From the NCBI GenBank assembly GCA_016840125.1, contig JAEOSY010000032.1, positions 1 to 25,715 on the forward strand: a DNA stretch of 25,715 nt. Reading direction: 5' to 3'. Made by a program: the position numbers and the translations under genes. Shown one piece after another: positions 1 to 7,168 of this stretch; within the stretch, counting starts at the first letter, position 1; each line of letters begins with the position of its first letter. Below the pieces are notes generated by a model. It was not told the DNA's origin. It did not search any database and saw nothing but the letters and a program-made list of their open reading frames with translations. Source of the DNA: Candidatus Helarchaeota archaeon. GTDB lineage: Archaea; Asgardarchaeota; Lokiarchaeia; Helarchaeales; HEL-GB-A.

Positions 1-552
1 CAATCAGGCGCCTCTGTTGGTTGGACCGTCTGGGATAATACTACCAATTTTCAAACAACCATAAATACATCGCAACTAACTACCTGGGAATACAAAATCG
101 AATACAATGATTCCATGGGCAATTGGGGGCCGTCCTACACGATCCTCAAAACTATCGAGGACCTAATGGTTCCTTGGGCGTCTAATCCAGACGATGCAAC
201 CCATGTACTAAACGCCACTGCAGTAATCACTTGGACACTCTACGATAATCTTGCTGGGGGTACCTATCGAGTTCTGCGAAATGGTAATCCTTATACTAAT
301 TGGACGGCGTGGGCGAACAATATACCCTTTCTTGTGACTCTAGATACTAGCGAACTTGGGGTTTGGAATTATACCATCCAGTACAACGATTCTGCTGGGC
401 TATGGGGCACGCCAAATACGGTCCTAATTACAATTAGCGGCGAAGAAGGTAAAGATGATATTCTATGGGTTGTTGTCCTCTTGGGATTGATTGGCTTAGT
501 TATCTTAGCAATGATTTACTATCGTAAAAAACGTACATCAAAACAAGTATAA
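1..552 (+). CDS. Cell-surface protein with Ig-like repeats, C-terminal part
   Basis: The frame is open from the first base, so this is the C-terminal 183 residues of a larger protein; the ATG at 115 is internal. At least two copies of a beta-rich unit are visible. Each has a W-T-x-x-D-N opening and a closing stretch of the type Y-x-I-x-YNDS-x-G-x-WG, as in extracellular Ig-like repeats. Several N-x-S/T sites suggest N-glycosylation. The end is a single hydrophobic helix (about residues 155-174) followed by YYRKKR, a C-terminal membrane anchor with a short cytoplasmic tail. Unlike two other secreted proteins here it has no PGF motif before the helix. A role in surface adhesion or architecture is inference. 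A T-tract follows the stop. Confidence 0.8.
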   Translation, partial: QSGASVGWTVWDNTTNFQTTINTSQLTTWEYKIEYNDSMGNWGPSYTILKTIEDLMVPWASNPDDATHVLNATAVITWTLYDNLAGGTYRVLRNGNPYTNWTAWANNIPFLVTLDTSELGVWNYTIQYNDSAGLWGTPNTVLITISGEEGKDDILWVVVLLGLIGLVILAMIYYRKKRTSKQV

Positions 553-564
553 AACTCAATTTCC

Positions 565-573
565 TTTTTTTTT
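565..573 (+). terminator. T-tract terminator after the surface protein
   Basis: A run of nine T residues starts 12 bases after the TAA stop, with no stem-loop before it. This is the usual form of archaeal intrinsic termination. A second T-rich run lies at 675-682. Confidence 0.5.
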
Positions 574-702
574 CTGTAATTTGAATTTCAATAGAAAAAA
601 GATATAAAAATCTCTAATAAAGTTTGCAATTCTCTCCGCCGATAGTTTAATAAATATTATTAATCCTGACGCTCCTTTTTTTATCTTTGCAAAGGATATT
701 TG

Positions 703-1353
703 TTAGCGATAGATTTCCTTAAGCGAGGGGATAGATTTAAGGGATTCAGGGAGATTTTCTAGTGGCAAACCTTCTAGCGTAAGTTTTTCAAGTGAAACAA
801 GTTTCCCTATCGCATCTGGAAGTTTGGTAACCGGATTATGGCTGAGCCCTAGCGTTTTAAGAGAAGTTAGGGAAAATAATTCATCTGGGAGCTCGGATAT
901 GTGATTTCTATTAAGATTGAGATAAATAAGGGAGTTTTTAAGTTGCCCGATGGCACGAGGAAGTGAACTTAATTGATTATCGCCAAGGAACAGCTTCTGA
1001 AGCGCAGGGAGTGAAAATAATTCCTCGGGGAGACTGGTTAATTGATTTGTTTCTAGATTAAGATAGGTGAGAGATGAAATATTCCCAATAGCAGCAGGAA
1101 GTCTTGTCAATTGATTATCCCAGAGATTGAGCATTCGTAATGAGCTAAGGGCAAATAATTCTGATGGAATTTGTCTGATTTTACAGCCATAAAGTCCCAA
1201 TGCGATTATGTGGGACCCTTCAACTTTGAAACCCACTACTGAATATTCCACAGTTTCCACTTGAATTAATTGTTTACCTATTACCTTTTCCAATTCCTTT
1301 AAACATGTAATTTCTTCCTTTTCTAAATTGATTCCCCGAAAATTTGTTGCCAT
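703..1353 (-). CDS. Leucine-rich repeat protein
   Basis: A cytoplasmic protein of 216 residues with no signal peptide or membrane segment. A short N-terminal header (CLKELEKVIGK, then a segment ending in IIALGLYGCKI) leads into about seven LRRs of 23 residues. They follow the pattern L-x-x-L-x-L-x-x-N-x-L-x-x-LP, as in the 'LP' class of intracellular LRRs. Such proteins are protein-interaction scaffolds; the partner is unknown. The frame extends to a TTG at 1377, but the ATG at 1353 is preferred because GGTGA lies about 9 bases upstream. The gene follows the beta-propeller gene on the same strand but is separated from it by a T-tract, so it probably has its own promoter. This header-plus-LRR form is, to my knowledge, common in Asgard genomes. 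Confidence 0.88.
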   Translation of the reverse strand: MATNFRGINLEKEEITCLKELEKVIGKQLIQVETVEYSVVGFKVEGSHIIALGLYGCKIRQIPSELFALSSLRMLNLWDNQLTRLPAAIGNISSLTYLNLETNQLTSLPEELFSLPALQKLFLGDNQLSSLPRAIGQLKNSLIYLNLNRNHISELPDELFSLTSLKTLGLSHNPVTKLPDAIGKLVSLEKLTLEGLPLENLPESLKSIPSLKEIYR

Positions 1354-1385
1354 TCTAAATTTCACCAAACTGGACAATTTTCATG

Positions 1386-1398
1386 TTAAGGTCCTTAA
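1386..1398. promoter_or_regulatory. Hyphenated palindrome upstream of the LRR gene
   Basis: TTAAGG-T-CCTTAA, perfect 6-bp arms around one base, lies 33 bp upstream of the LRR ATG, where a promoter or operator would sit. Binding by a regulator is inference. Confidence 0.25.
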
Positions 1399-1403
1399 TC
1401 GCT

Positions 1404-1412
1404 AAAAAAAAA
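1404..1412 (-). terminator. T-tract terminator of the beta-propeller gene
   Basis: Nine A residues on the plus strand, which is T9 on the transcribed minus strand, 15 bases after the stop of the upstream gene. This is consistent with archaeal U-tract termination and separates the propeller gene from the LRR gene. Confidence 0.5.
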
Positions 1413-1426
1413 GAAATGAGAAGGGT

Positions 1427-2965
1427 TTAGGGAGTGATTTTATTGAGATTTTTGGACTTTGTGAGGAACATCAGCACGCCTAGGATCAAGAGGAATCCTA
1501 GAAGTATATATCCAATTTGAAATCCAGGAATCCCACCAGTACTAGGATAATCATTAGGATCTGTAGGATCAGTGCCTGCACTGACTTCCGCACCATCAGT
1601 GTACCCGTCGTCATCTGAATCGGGATCGGTAGAATTAGTACCATAAGTGAAGTTTTCTTCGTCATTCGTGAGCCCGTCCGTATCTGGATCGAGGCCATAT
1701 TTGGCAAGGAACGCATCCTGAACGCCAGCGCCATAACTTTCTGTGTTTCCTACGATGTAAATGTTGTCCCGACTATCTAAAGCAATTTCTTTAGCTTCAT
1801 CGAGCAAATCAGGGGTACCCATTGTTAAATTCCATTGTCTATCATAGGAGGAATTATACTTCACAATCACGGCATCCAAGTTCGCGCCAGTCCATGTTGA
1901 TCCGCAGAGGAAGAAACTACCATTTGAATCCTTAGCAATACCATACCCGTAATCCTGTATAGGTCCCCGCCAAGCTTCCCAGCCAGAACTGGCACCATTT
2001 GTTTGTGCGAACCGGGAAAAGTGAAAATCACTGAAGGTTGTTCCAAAATACCACGGTGTTGTACCCATCGCAAGACAGTTAGTCCCATCTACCACAATAT
2101 CTCTACCAGTTTCTGCACCAGTACTCCCCCACGTCACATTCCACTGTTTTGTTCCGCCAGAATTATACTTCAGCATCCATGCATCGGTGGAACCCGCGCC
2201 CCAACTGTCGGTGGTCCCGACGACATACACATTAGAGCTGCTATCGACCGCGATACCAAACCCCTCTTCGGAGCCCGCGCCACCAAAGTAGGCGGTCCAG
2301 TCAGGGCTAATATGTGGGAGGTATTTTCTAAGATACAGCTGGTAGCCATGACTTGAATTGTGGGTTCTACCTGTAAAATAGACATTATCATTTGCATCCA
2401 CGATAACATCATTAAAGACATCATCGCCCGTCGAACTCCCGATTAAAAAGGATTTCGGTTGTGGGACGCCGAGAGAATCATATTGCAGAAAGAATCCATC
2501 TTGAGTTGTGCCGCTTAAACCCGTGTCGCTAATACTGCCGACTAGGAAGATGAAACCTGTACTATTTACGGCAATTCCATAACAGCGATCGTCCTGAGCA
2601 GTACTATTATAGATGTGATTGTAGGTTATATTTAGGAGTAGCTCCCCTGTCCAATTGTACTTGGCAAAAAAAGCATCGTAGTTGCCATTGGCAGCATCAT
2701 ATTCATCGCCCGCGAGATATATACACCCCGTAGAATCGATGGTCAATCCATTCCCACGATCTAAGAGTGGTGTTCCATAGGTCACAGTCCACTCATGCTC
2801 ATAGCCAGTAGTCGCATCTTGAGTTGATATGGAAACATTTCTAGGTATCTCGGTAGCAGGGAGGACTGCCAGATTGAAGCCCGTAATAATCAATGTCAAA
2901 ACGAAGATTTGCAGAAAAATTATCGCTCCAGTTTTTGTTTTAACTCGATTAGAATGTAAATTCAT
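1427..2965 (-). CDS. Secreted seven-repeat (SBBP-type) beta-propeller protein
   Basis: 512 residues. An N-terminal hydrophobic segment (about 13-36) serves as signal peptide. Seven repeats of about 50-60 residues follow, each with a core like GIAVDSSSNVYVVG and a following D-A-x-x-x-KY element. This is the SBBP/beta-propeller repeat, and seven blades would close one propeller. Residues about 425-470 hold D-x-D-x-DG-x-x-(D/N)-x-x-E loops, like the thrombospondin type-3 or dockerin calcium motif. The C-terminus is GGIPGF, a hydrophobic helix and a basic tail, resembling a PGF-CTERM sorting or anchor signal. Many N-x-S/T sites fit glycosylation outside the cell. The ligand is unknown. Confidence 0.87.
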   Translation of the reverse strand: MNLHSNRVKTKTGAIIFLQIFVLTLIITGFNLAVLPATEIPRNVSISTQDATTGYEHEWTVTYGTPLLDRGNGLTIDSTGCIYLAGDEYDAANGNYDAFFAKYNWTGELLLNITYNHIYNSTAQDDRCYGIAVNSTGFIFLVGSISDTGLSGTTQDGFFLQYDSLGVPQPKSFLIGSSTGDDVFNDVIVDANDNVYFTGRTHNSSHGYQLYLRKYLPHISPDWTAYFGGAGSEEGFGIAVDSSSNVYVVGTTDSWGAGSTDAWMLKYNSGGTKQWNVTWGSTGAETGRDIVVDGTNCLAMGTTPWYFGTTFSDFHFSRFAQTNGASSGWEAWRGPIQDYGYGIAKDSNGSFFLCGSTWTGANLDAVIVKYNSSYDRQWNLTMGTPDLLDEAKEIALDSRDNIYIVGNTESYGAGVQDAFLAKYGLDPDTDGLTNDEENFTYGTNSTDPDSDDDGYTDGAEVSAGTDPTDPNDYPSTGGIPGFQIGYILLGFLLILGVLMFLTKSKNLNKITP

Positions 2966-3006
2966 TCGATATGTCCGTCCTTCATATTTTCCTAACTTAT
3001 TTTTAA

Positions 3007-3150
3007 ATCATTATTAAAGTTAGATTTCCAAACGCCCGAGAGTTAAAAAATGTAACCTCAATGTCTGTGAAGGAGCTTGCTTCTCTAAATCCAGAAAATT
3101 TTGCAATACTATTTAAACAACTGAAAATTAATCGCTCTATCAAAAAATAA
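3007..3150 (+). other. Coding-like stretch or small ORF (29 aa from ATG 3061)
   Basis: The 254-bp gap between the propeller and B12 genes contains one open stretch, from just after a stop at 3004 to a TAA at 3148-3150. Its composition is protein-like (PNARELKN, then SVKELASLNPENFAILFKQL). An ATG at 3061 would give 29 residues; no ribosome-binding site is clear. It could be the tail of a decayed gene, a microprotein or chance. I recognise no family. Confidence 0.2.
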
Positions 3151-3219
3151 GATGCATCTTGCTTTAATTAACTATGTTATGTTGCGGGAGATCTATTTTA
3201 ATGCAAAAAGGGGTTTATT

Positions 3220-3696
3220 ATGACTGAAAAAAATAATAATCAATTAGCTGAATTTATAGATGCGCTTCTCTCAGTTAATAGAATTAGAGCTAAAGCTATC
3301 TTCATGGAATCAAAAGCGGAACCTATACAACTTATTGAGAAGCTGGTACTGCCAGCACTTCAAAACGTCGGTGAAGGCTGGATGCAAGGGAATGTTGCTT
3401 TATCCCAAGTCTATATGAGTGCCCGTATTTTTGAAGACCTGATTGAACTAGTACTTCCAGCAAATGCGCCTGATAGAAAAAGTCAACCAAAAATGGCAAC
3501 TGTCGTTCTTGAAGATCATCACGGATTAGGAAAGAGAATTATAGATAGTATTTTACGGGCTTCAGGTTTTGAGTTATTGGATTATGTAATGGGAATCAAG
3601 GCAAGTGACTTAATAAATAAAGTAGAGAAGGATTCTATTGAAATCATACTTATTTCAACCTTTAATTTTCTCTATAAATATCCTAAGCATTTCTAA
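3220..3696 (+). CDS. Corrinoid (B12)-binding protein, C-terminally truncated
   Basis: 158 residues. Residues 1-80 form the helical cap of methyltransferase corrinoid proteins (LPALQNVGEGW, then ALSQVYMSARI). Residues 90-147 start the Rossmann-like B12 domain with the D-x-H-x-x-G signature at D99, H101 and G104; H101 would be the lower cobalt ligand. Full-length relatives are about 210-220 residues. This one stops just after the beta-strand IILIST with an unrelated-looking tail, so the second half of the B12 pocket (the SxL and GG motifs) is missing. The stop is 6 bp from the convergent mntA stop, which suggests the gene was cut at the edge of an inserted module. It may be a pseudogene; no methyltransferase partner is in the window. 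Confidence 0.75.
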   Translation: MTEKNNNQLAEFIDALLSVNRIRAKAIFMESKAEPIQLIEKLVLPALQNVGEGWMQGNVALSQVYMSARIFEDLIELVLPANAPDRKSQPKMATVVLEDHHGLGKRIIDSILRASGFELLDYVMGIKASDLINKVEKDSIEIILISTFNFLYKYPKHF

Positions 3697-3702
3697 AAAT
3701 AA

Positions 3703-4083
3703 TTAGGAGGCATAAAGATCCAACCTAAATTTTTGATCCGCCCACCGTTTCCTATAATTAAAAAAATATTCAAACAAAGTAGGTTCATCTTGACAGTAAA
3801 TAATAATCCCAGCCTCAATAATCTCTGCTTGAATATATAATGAAAGCTCCTCAAAAAATCTAATGTCATAATTCCCAAAATTAGAATTAGAATTCTCCAT
3901 AAGATATTCATACATTTGATGCAAGTTTTGATTGGGTGTAACTAGACAAATATCAATATCACTTTTTGGGATATTATGGTCTGAAACGTGAGATCCATAG
4001 AGTAATACGCCTAAAACAATAGAGGTTTGTTCAAGAAAACGGAAGTCCTTTTTTAACTGTTTCATGAGTTCTTCTGTAACCAT
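3703..4083 (-). CDS. mntA: MntA-type nucleotidyltransferase antitoxin
   Basis: 126 residues, a minimal nucleotidyltransferase (MNT) domain. The signature GS-x10-D-x-D is complete: G30, S31, D42 and D44. In the characterised HepT-MntA systems this enzyme transfers AMP from ATP to a tyrosine of the HEPN toxin and so neutralises it. The gene is second in the pair and overlaps hepT by 22 bp, indicating translational coupling. It has the usual length of stand-alone antitoxins. It ends 6 bp from the end of the truncated B12 gene. The assignment rests on the motif and the hepT partner together. Confidence 0.88.
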   Translation of the reverse strand: MVTEELMKQLKKDFRFLEQTSIVLGVLLYGSHVSDHNIPKSDIDICLVTPNQNLHQMYEYLMENSNSNFGNYDIRFFEELSLYIQAEIIEAGIIIYCQDEPTLFEYFFNYRKRWADQKFRLDLYAS

Positions 4084-4499
4084 GATTCTATAACCTCTCG
4101 GAATTTATTAATGAATTTAAGATTTTTCGAGATGGATTGCCATGCAATTTCATCTATCAGCCCGTTGTAATCATGAACGATTCGACTTCTCAACCCATTC
4201 AATTCTTTTAAAGCTTTAAACAACTCGTTTGTGATAATTTTCCCAGTAAATAACTTCTCAAAATTTGAGTAGTCATCCTTCGGATTTTGGGCTAAATCTC
4301 TTACAATCATAGCACACAGGTCTGAAATCACCTCAATACTCAACTGAGCTGCATGATAGATTGCAAAAATGTCTTTTAAATTACTATTTTCATTGAGTTC
4401 GTCAAAATCACTGTTATTAAACCATTCATTTAATAATTGATAATATTTCTTTAAACTACCAATTTTATCTAAGTATCTATTCTTTCTTTTAGAATCCAA
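4062..4499 (-). CDS. hepT: HepT-type HEPN RNase toxin
   Basis: 145 residues, all-helical HEPN domain (DUF86/HepT family). The R-x4-H-x-Y motif is intact as R104, H109 and Y111: the Arg and His form the RNase site and the Tyr is the residue AMPylated by MntA in studied systems. The start is TTG at 4499, the only start before an in-frame stop at 4506-4508, and it gives the usual HepT N-terminus (a charged stretch, then RYLDKI). No Shine-Dalgarno is seen. An AT-rich element around 4519-4529 lies about 25 bp upstream, so translation may be leaderless. The toxin gene comes first and the antitoxin second, as in known hepT-mntA operons. Confidence 0.88.
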   Translation of the reverse strand: MDSKRKNRYLDKIGSLKKYYQLLNEWFNNSDFDELNENSNLKDIFAIYHAAQLSIEVISDLCAMIVRDLAQNPKDDYSNFEKLFTGKIITNELFKALKELNGLRSRIVHDYNGLIDEIAWQSISKNLKFINKFREVIESWLQKNS

Positions 4500-4534
4500 T
4501 CTTAATCACTATTGACTCATTTAATAAGTAATTT

Positions 4535-4568
4535 CCCTATTTTTAATAGGGTTTGTATATTTACAAAC
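4535..4568. repeat. Two adjacent hairpins between Ldh_2 and hepT
   Basis: CCCTATT-TTT-AATAGGG (4535-4551) directly abuts GTTTGTA-TATT-TACAAAC (4551-4568), sharing one G. Each has perfect 7-bp arms. The second touches the stop codon of the Ldh_2 gene. The pair sits just upstream of the probable hepT TATA element, so it may be a terminator, an autoregulatory operator or a module boundary. Which of these is inference. Confidence 0.45.
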
Positions 4569-5714
4569 TTACCAGCCCGTTTCATCCACTTCGTCCATAT
4601 CTACGGCAAAATTAAATTCGGATTGAGTAAGTTCCAATTCTTTTTGCATGATTAAAAACTGCCGTTGGGTAACGCGACTGATTGGTACTCCAGATTTTTT
4701 CCGCTCCTGTTCAGCTATATATTCCTTTTCACCTGCCACATAAATGTGGTTTGCACCGGGTTGCTTTCGTGCCCCTGCTAGCTGCCGGAGCAGATCACCC
4801 GTTTTCTTTTTGAATTCTGCGATGTCGCAAAGCGCCGAAGGGTCCATAGCAATGAAAAAATGCCCTAGATTGTATGATTTGAAACTTCCATCGGGGTTCA
4901 ATCCGAGGGTCGCCTGGAGCATGTTAGCGTGGGTGAAACAGGCGGACATAATCTCAACAAAGGTTGCATAATTGTACCCCTTATGACCCCCAAGTTCTTC
5001 GCCGATCCCCCCGAGTGGTGTTAGAGCGGTTTTTAGTTCCAGCATATCGGTTACAATTTGTTTGCTATCTGTGGCAGCTTCACCGTTTTCATCGATCACC
5101 CACCCCTTCACAGCCGGTTTACTAAGGCGTGCGTAGGTCTCAATTTTCCCTCTCTGGGTAATAGAGGTGGCGTGGTCCGCGATCCAAGGAAAATCCCAGT
5201 CAGTGGGCACGCCGAAGGTGAATGGGTTCGTTCCCAACATCGGCTCGACGCTCCAAGTGGGTGCGATCGAGGGGCGGGCATTCGTGCCACACATCCCAAT
5301 ACAGTCCTGCTTCGTTGCCATCAGGACGTAGTACCCAGCGATCCCAAAATGGTTGGAATTTTCGACGATGGCCATCCCAATCCCGGTTTTTTTAGCTTTA
5401 TCAATGGCCATCTGCATTGCCTTTGCGGATGCTGGCATCCCCATCCCATTATTAGCGTTGAGGCGAATAGTACCAGGAGATTCTCTGATCACTTCAACTT
5501 TTGTTATTGGGAGTTGTTGCTTTCGCTTGATCCGCATATAGTACATATAGAGACGAGCACATCCATGAGAATCGATACCCCGCTTGTCAGATTCTACTAA
5601 AACATCTGCAGAAATAGCGGCATCTTCTTCAGGGACCCCTACTGCGATGAAAACGTCCTTCATGAAGTTGTATAACGTATCAAAATCAAGGTAGGCAAAT
5701 TCCGCTTCACTCAT
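4569..5714 (-). CDS. Ldh_2-family NAD(P)-dependent (S)-2-hydroxyacid dehydrogenase (malate/L-lactate type)
   Basis: 381 residues over the whole Ldh_2 fold (malate/lactate, ureidoglycolate and diketogulonate reductases). Recognisable parts are an N-terminal SDKRGIDSHGCARL segment, the catalytic stretch ENSNHFGIAGYY with His122, the TNARPSIAPTWS and LGTNPFTFGVP segments, and the GGHKGYN motif near the C-terminal third. The family oxidises or reduces a 2-hydroxy/2-oxo acid with NAD(P) in the cytosol; the substrate cannot be read from sequence. A tail of about 60 residues follows, ending in an acidic segment. The ATG at 5714 has a GGTTGG-like site, and a TATA-like TTTTATAAG lies about 50-60 bp upstream, so the gene may have its own promoter although it follows the zinc-ribbon gene. 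Confidence 0.92.
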   Translation of the reverse strand: MSEAEFAYLDFDTLYNFMKDVFIAVGVPEEDAAISADVLVESDKRGIDSHGCARLYMYYMRIKRKQQLPITKVEVIRESPGTIRLNANNGMGMPASAKAMQMAIDKAKKTGIGMAIVENSNHFGIAGYYVLMATKQDCIGMCGTNARPSIAPTWSVEPMLGTNPFTFGVPTDWDFPWIADHATSITQRGKIETYARLSKPAVKGWVIDENGEAATDSKQIVTDMLELKTALTPLGGIGEELGGHKGYNYATFVEIMSACFTHANMLQATLGLNPDGSFKSYNLGHFFIAMDPSALCDIAEFKKKTGDLLRQLAGARKQPGANHIYVAGEKEYIAEQERKKSGVPISRVTQRQFLIMQKELELTQSEFNFAVDMDEVDETGW

Positions 5715-5810
5715 ATTTTTCCAACCTTTTAATTTCTAATGTAAAAAGAGAAACTGTGACTCTTATAAAATGATATTTTTGAATCATGAAAGGAAATTAT
5801 TCTTTGGACT

Positions 5811-5981
5811 TCAACACTTCGAATAGTTCATATAAACTTTTTGAGTTTCGCCGCACTTCGGGCATTTGGCGTATGCCTCTAACCCTAAGTGGAAGGTCTT
5901 TTCGTGGGAAGGTTGGGAATCCCAAATTTCTGTGGTGCAGAACAATTCCCCACAGCGAGGACAGTCGCCTTGCCATGACAT
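5811..5981 (-). CDS. 56-residue zinc-ribbon protein
   Basis: A small gene in the 305-bp gap between the sheath and Ldh_2 genes, read on the minus strand from ATG 5981 to TGA 5811. The protein begins MSWQGDCPRCGELF and later has CPKCG. The two C-P-x-C-G knuckles (C7/C10 and C40/C43), 29 residues apart, form a classic four-cysteine zinc ribbon. An in-frame stop lies seven codons upstream, so this start is the best available; the ribosome-binding site is weak. The gene starts 39 bp after the sheath stop on the same strand, so co-transcription is likely. Its role is unknown. The regular cysteine spacing makes chance unlikely. Confidence 0.72.
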   Translation of the reverse strand: MSWQGDCPRCGELFCTTEIWDSQPSHEKTFHLGLEAYAKCPKCGETQKVYMNYSKC

Positions 5982-6019
5982 CAGTAATCCACGAGCAAAT
6001 TAAATAAAAATATGTGTAT

Positions 6020-7120
6020 TTATTTTCCAGTACGTTGTGTAATTTTAGTTACAATAAATTCAGCGGGCTTCAATACAGCAAGTCCAATTTCAATATTGAC
6101 CTTGCCTTCTTCAGGTTTTGGATTGTTCTCGGAATCGCACTTTACGAAGTAAGCATCTTGGGGGCGATCCCCTTGTAGGGCACCATTCCGAAAAATCTCT
6201 GCTAAAAACGTATTGATTGTGCTTCGAATCTGAGACCAAAGGGGTTCGTCATTAGGTTCAAAAATAACCCATTGGGTTCCTTTAGAAACGCTGTGCTGAA
6301 TAAAATTCATGAATCGCCGTATATTAACGTATTTCCATTCGGATTTGGGGGCCAACGTTCGTGCACCCCACACCACAATTCCCACACCTTCAAATTTTCG
6401 GATTGCATTAACGCCAAGTGGATTGAGTAAACCTTGATCCTCATCCGTGAGGGTTCGTTCTAGCTCAACTGCTCCTACTAATTCGCGCTCTCTTCCAGCA
6501 GGGGCTTTCCAAACGCCGCGATCAGTGTCGGTCTTTGCATAACAACCGGCAACATGCCCTGAGGGATAAATTAATTTTTGATCCTCTGAAAGTGGGTCTT
6601 TCACATAGATATTGGGATAATAGATCGCCGTATAGCTCGAATTGATAGCGTTATCTTTAATGAAACTGATTATATCGGTAGTTTCTTTTTCCATGGGGGC
6701 ATCCGCAATGAAAAAGCAATATTTTCGTTTCTCACAATAGGTGATCCCTGCTTTAATAACAGCGGGTAGACCTCCGGCATCGGGGATGGCGATGATACTA
6801 ACTTCATCAATCTTATCAAGGGTACTTAAAGCCTCGATATAGTGTTTTTCGGTGACATTTTCATCAGATTCATTCACCCGAATTATATAGCAGCGGTGTC
6901 CGCCATTTTCAAAAAAGCCCGCCACACTGTAGGCTAGCTGTCCAGCTTCACAGTATCCGCCAAATTTCTTCTTATATTCATCAAAACTCTTCACGAGGAC
7001 TGCTTCTCTTACGGGTCCTTCTTTTGCAACTCCAATAAATCCCGCTGTCGAAGTGGTTACTCCAACAATCTTTCGAGCACCTTCTCCTTCTTCAATAGGC
7101 GGGGGTTCTATTCTCGGCAT
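6020..7120 (-). CDS. Contractile tail sheath protein (phage/CIS type), stand-alone
   Basis: 366 residues, a compact but complete sheath fold of phage tails and contractile injection systems. The N-terminal part has a P-rich start and TAGFIGVAKEGP, then the conserved LVKSFDEYKKKFGG and GFFENGGHRCYIIRV. The C-terminal domain has WVIFEPNDEPLW, a GALQGDRPQDAYFVKCD stretch, and LKPAEFIV near the end. The frame runs back to 7147, but ATG 7120 has GAGGT 7 bases upstream and gives the family-like start. The sheath normally wraps an inner tube protein encoded next to it. Here no tube, baseplate, spike, LysM adaptor or AAA ATPase is within the window. Neighbours are a flavodoxin-ferredoxin gene upstream (48 bp) and a zinc ribbon downstream. 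Its role is therefore open. Confidence 0.92.
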   Translation of the reverse strand: MPRIEPPPIEEGEGARKIVGVTTSTAGFIGVAKEGPVREAVLVKSFDEYKKKFGGYCEAGQLAYSVAGFFENGGHRCYIIRVNESDENVTEKHYIEALSTLDKIDEVSIIAIPDAGGLPAVIKAGITYCEKRKYCFFIADAPMEKETTDIISFIKDNAINSSYTAIYYPNIYVKDPLSEDQKLIYPSGHVAGCYAKTDTDRGVWKAPAGRERELVGAVELERTLTDEDQGLLNPLGVNAIRKFEGVGIVVWGARTLAPKSEWKYVNIRRFMNFIQHSVSKGTQWVIFEPNDEPLWSQIRSTINTFLAEIFRNGALQGDRPQDAYFVKCDSENNPKPEEGKVNIEIGLAVLKPAEFIVTKITQRTGK

Positions 7121-7168
7121 CTTTTCTACCTCAATTAGTAACTTCAAAATAGACTAATTAACTTTTAG

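Noticed and set aside
3655..3720. Rescue of the B12 protein by a simple frameshift
   Set aside because: The alternative frame gives only about 14 more residues before a stop, without the expected SxL or GG motifs, so the end is missing rather than merely shifted.
5058..5600. 180-codon plus-strand ORF inside the Ldh_2 gene
   Set aside because: It is antisense to a gene with clear catalytic motifs, and its translation has no recognisable domain.
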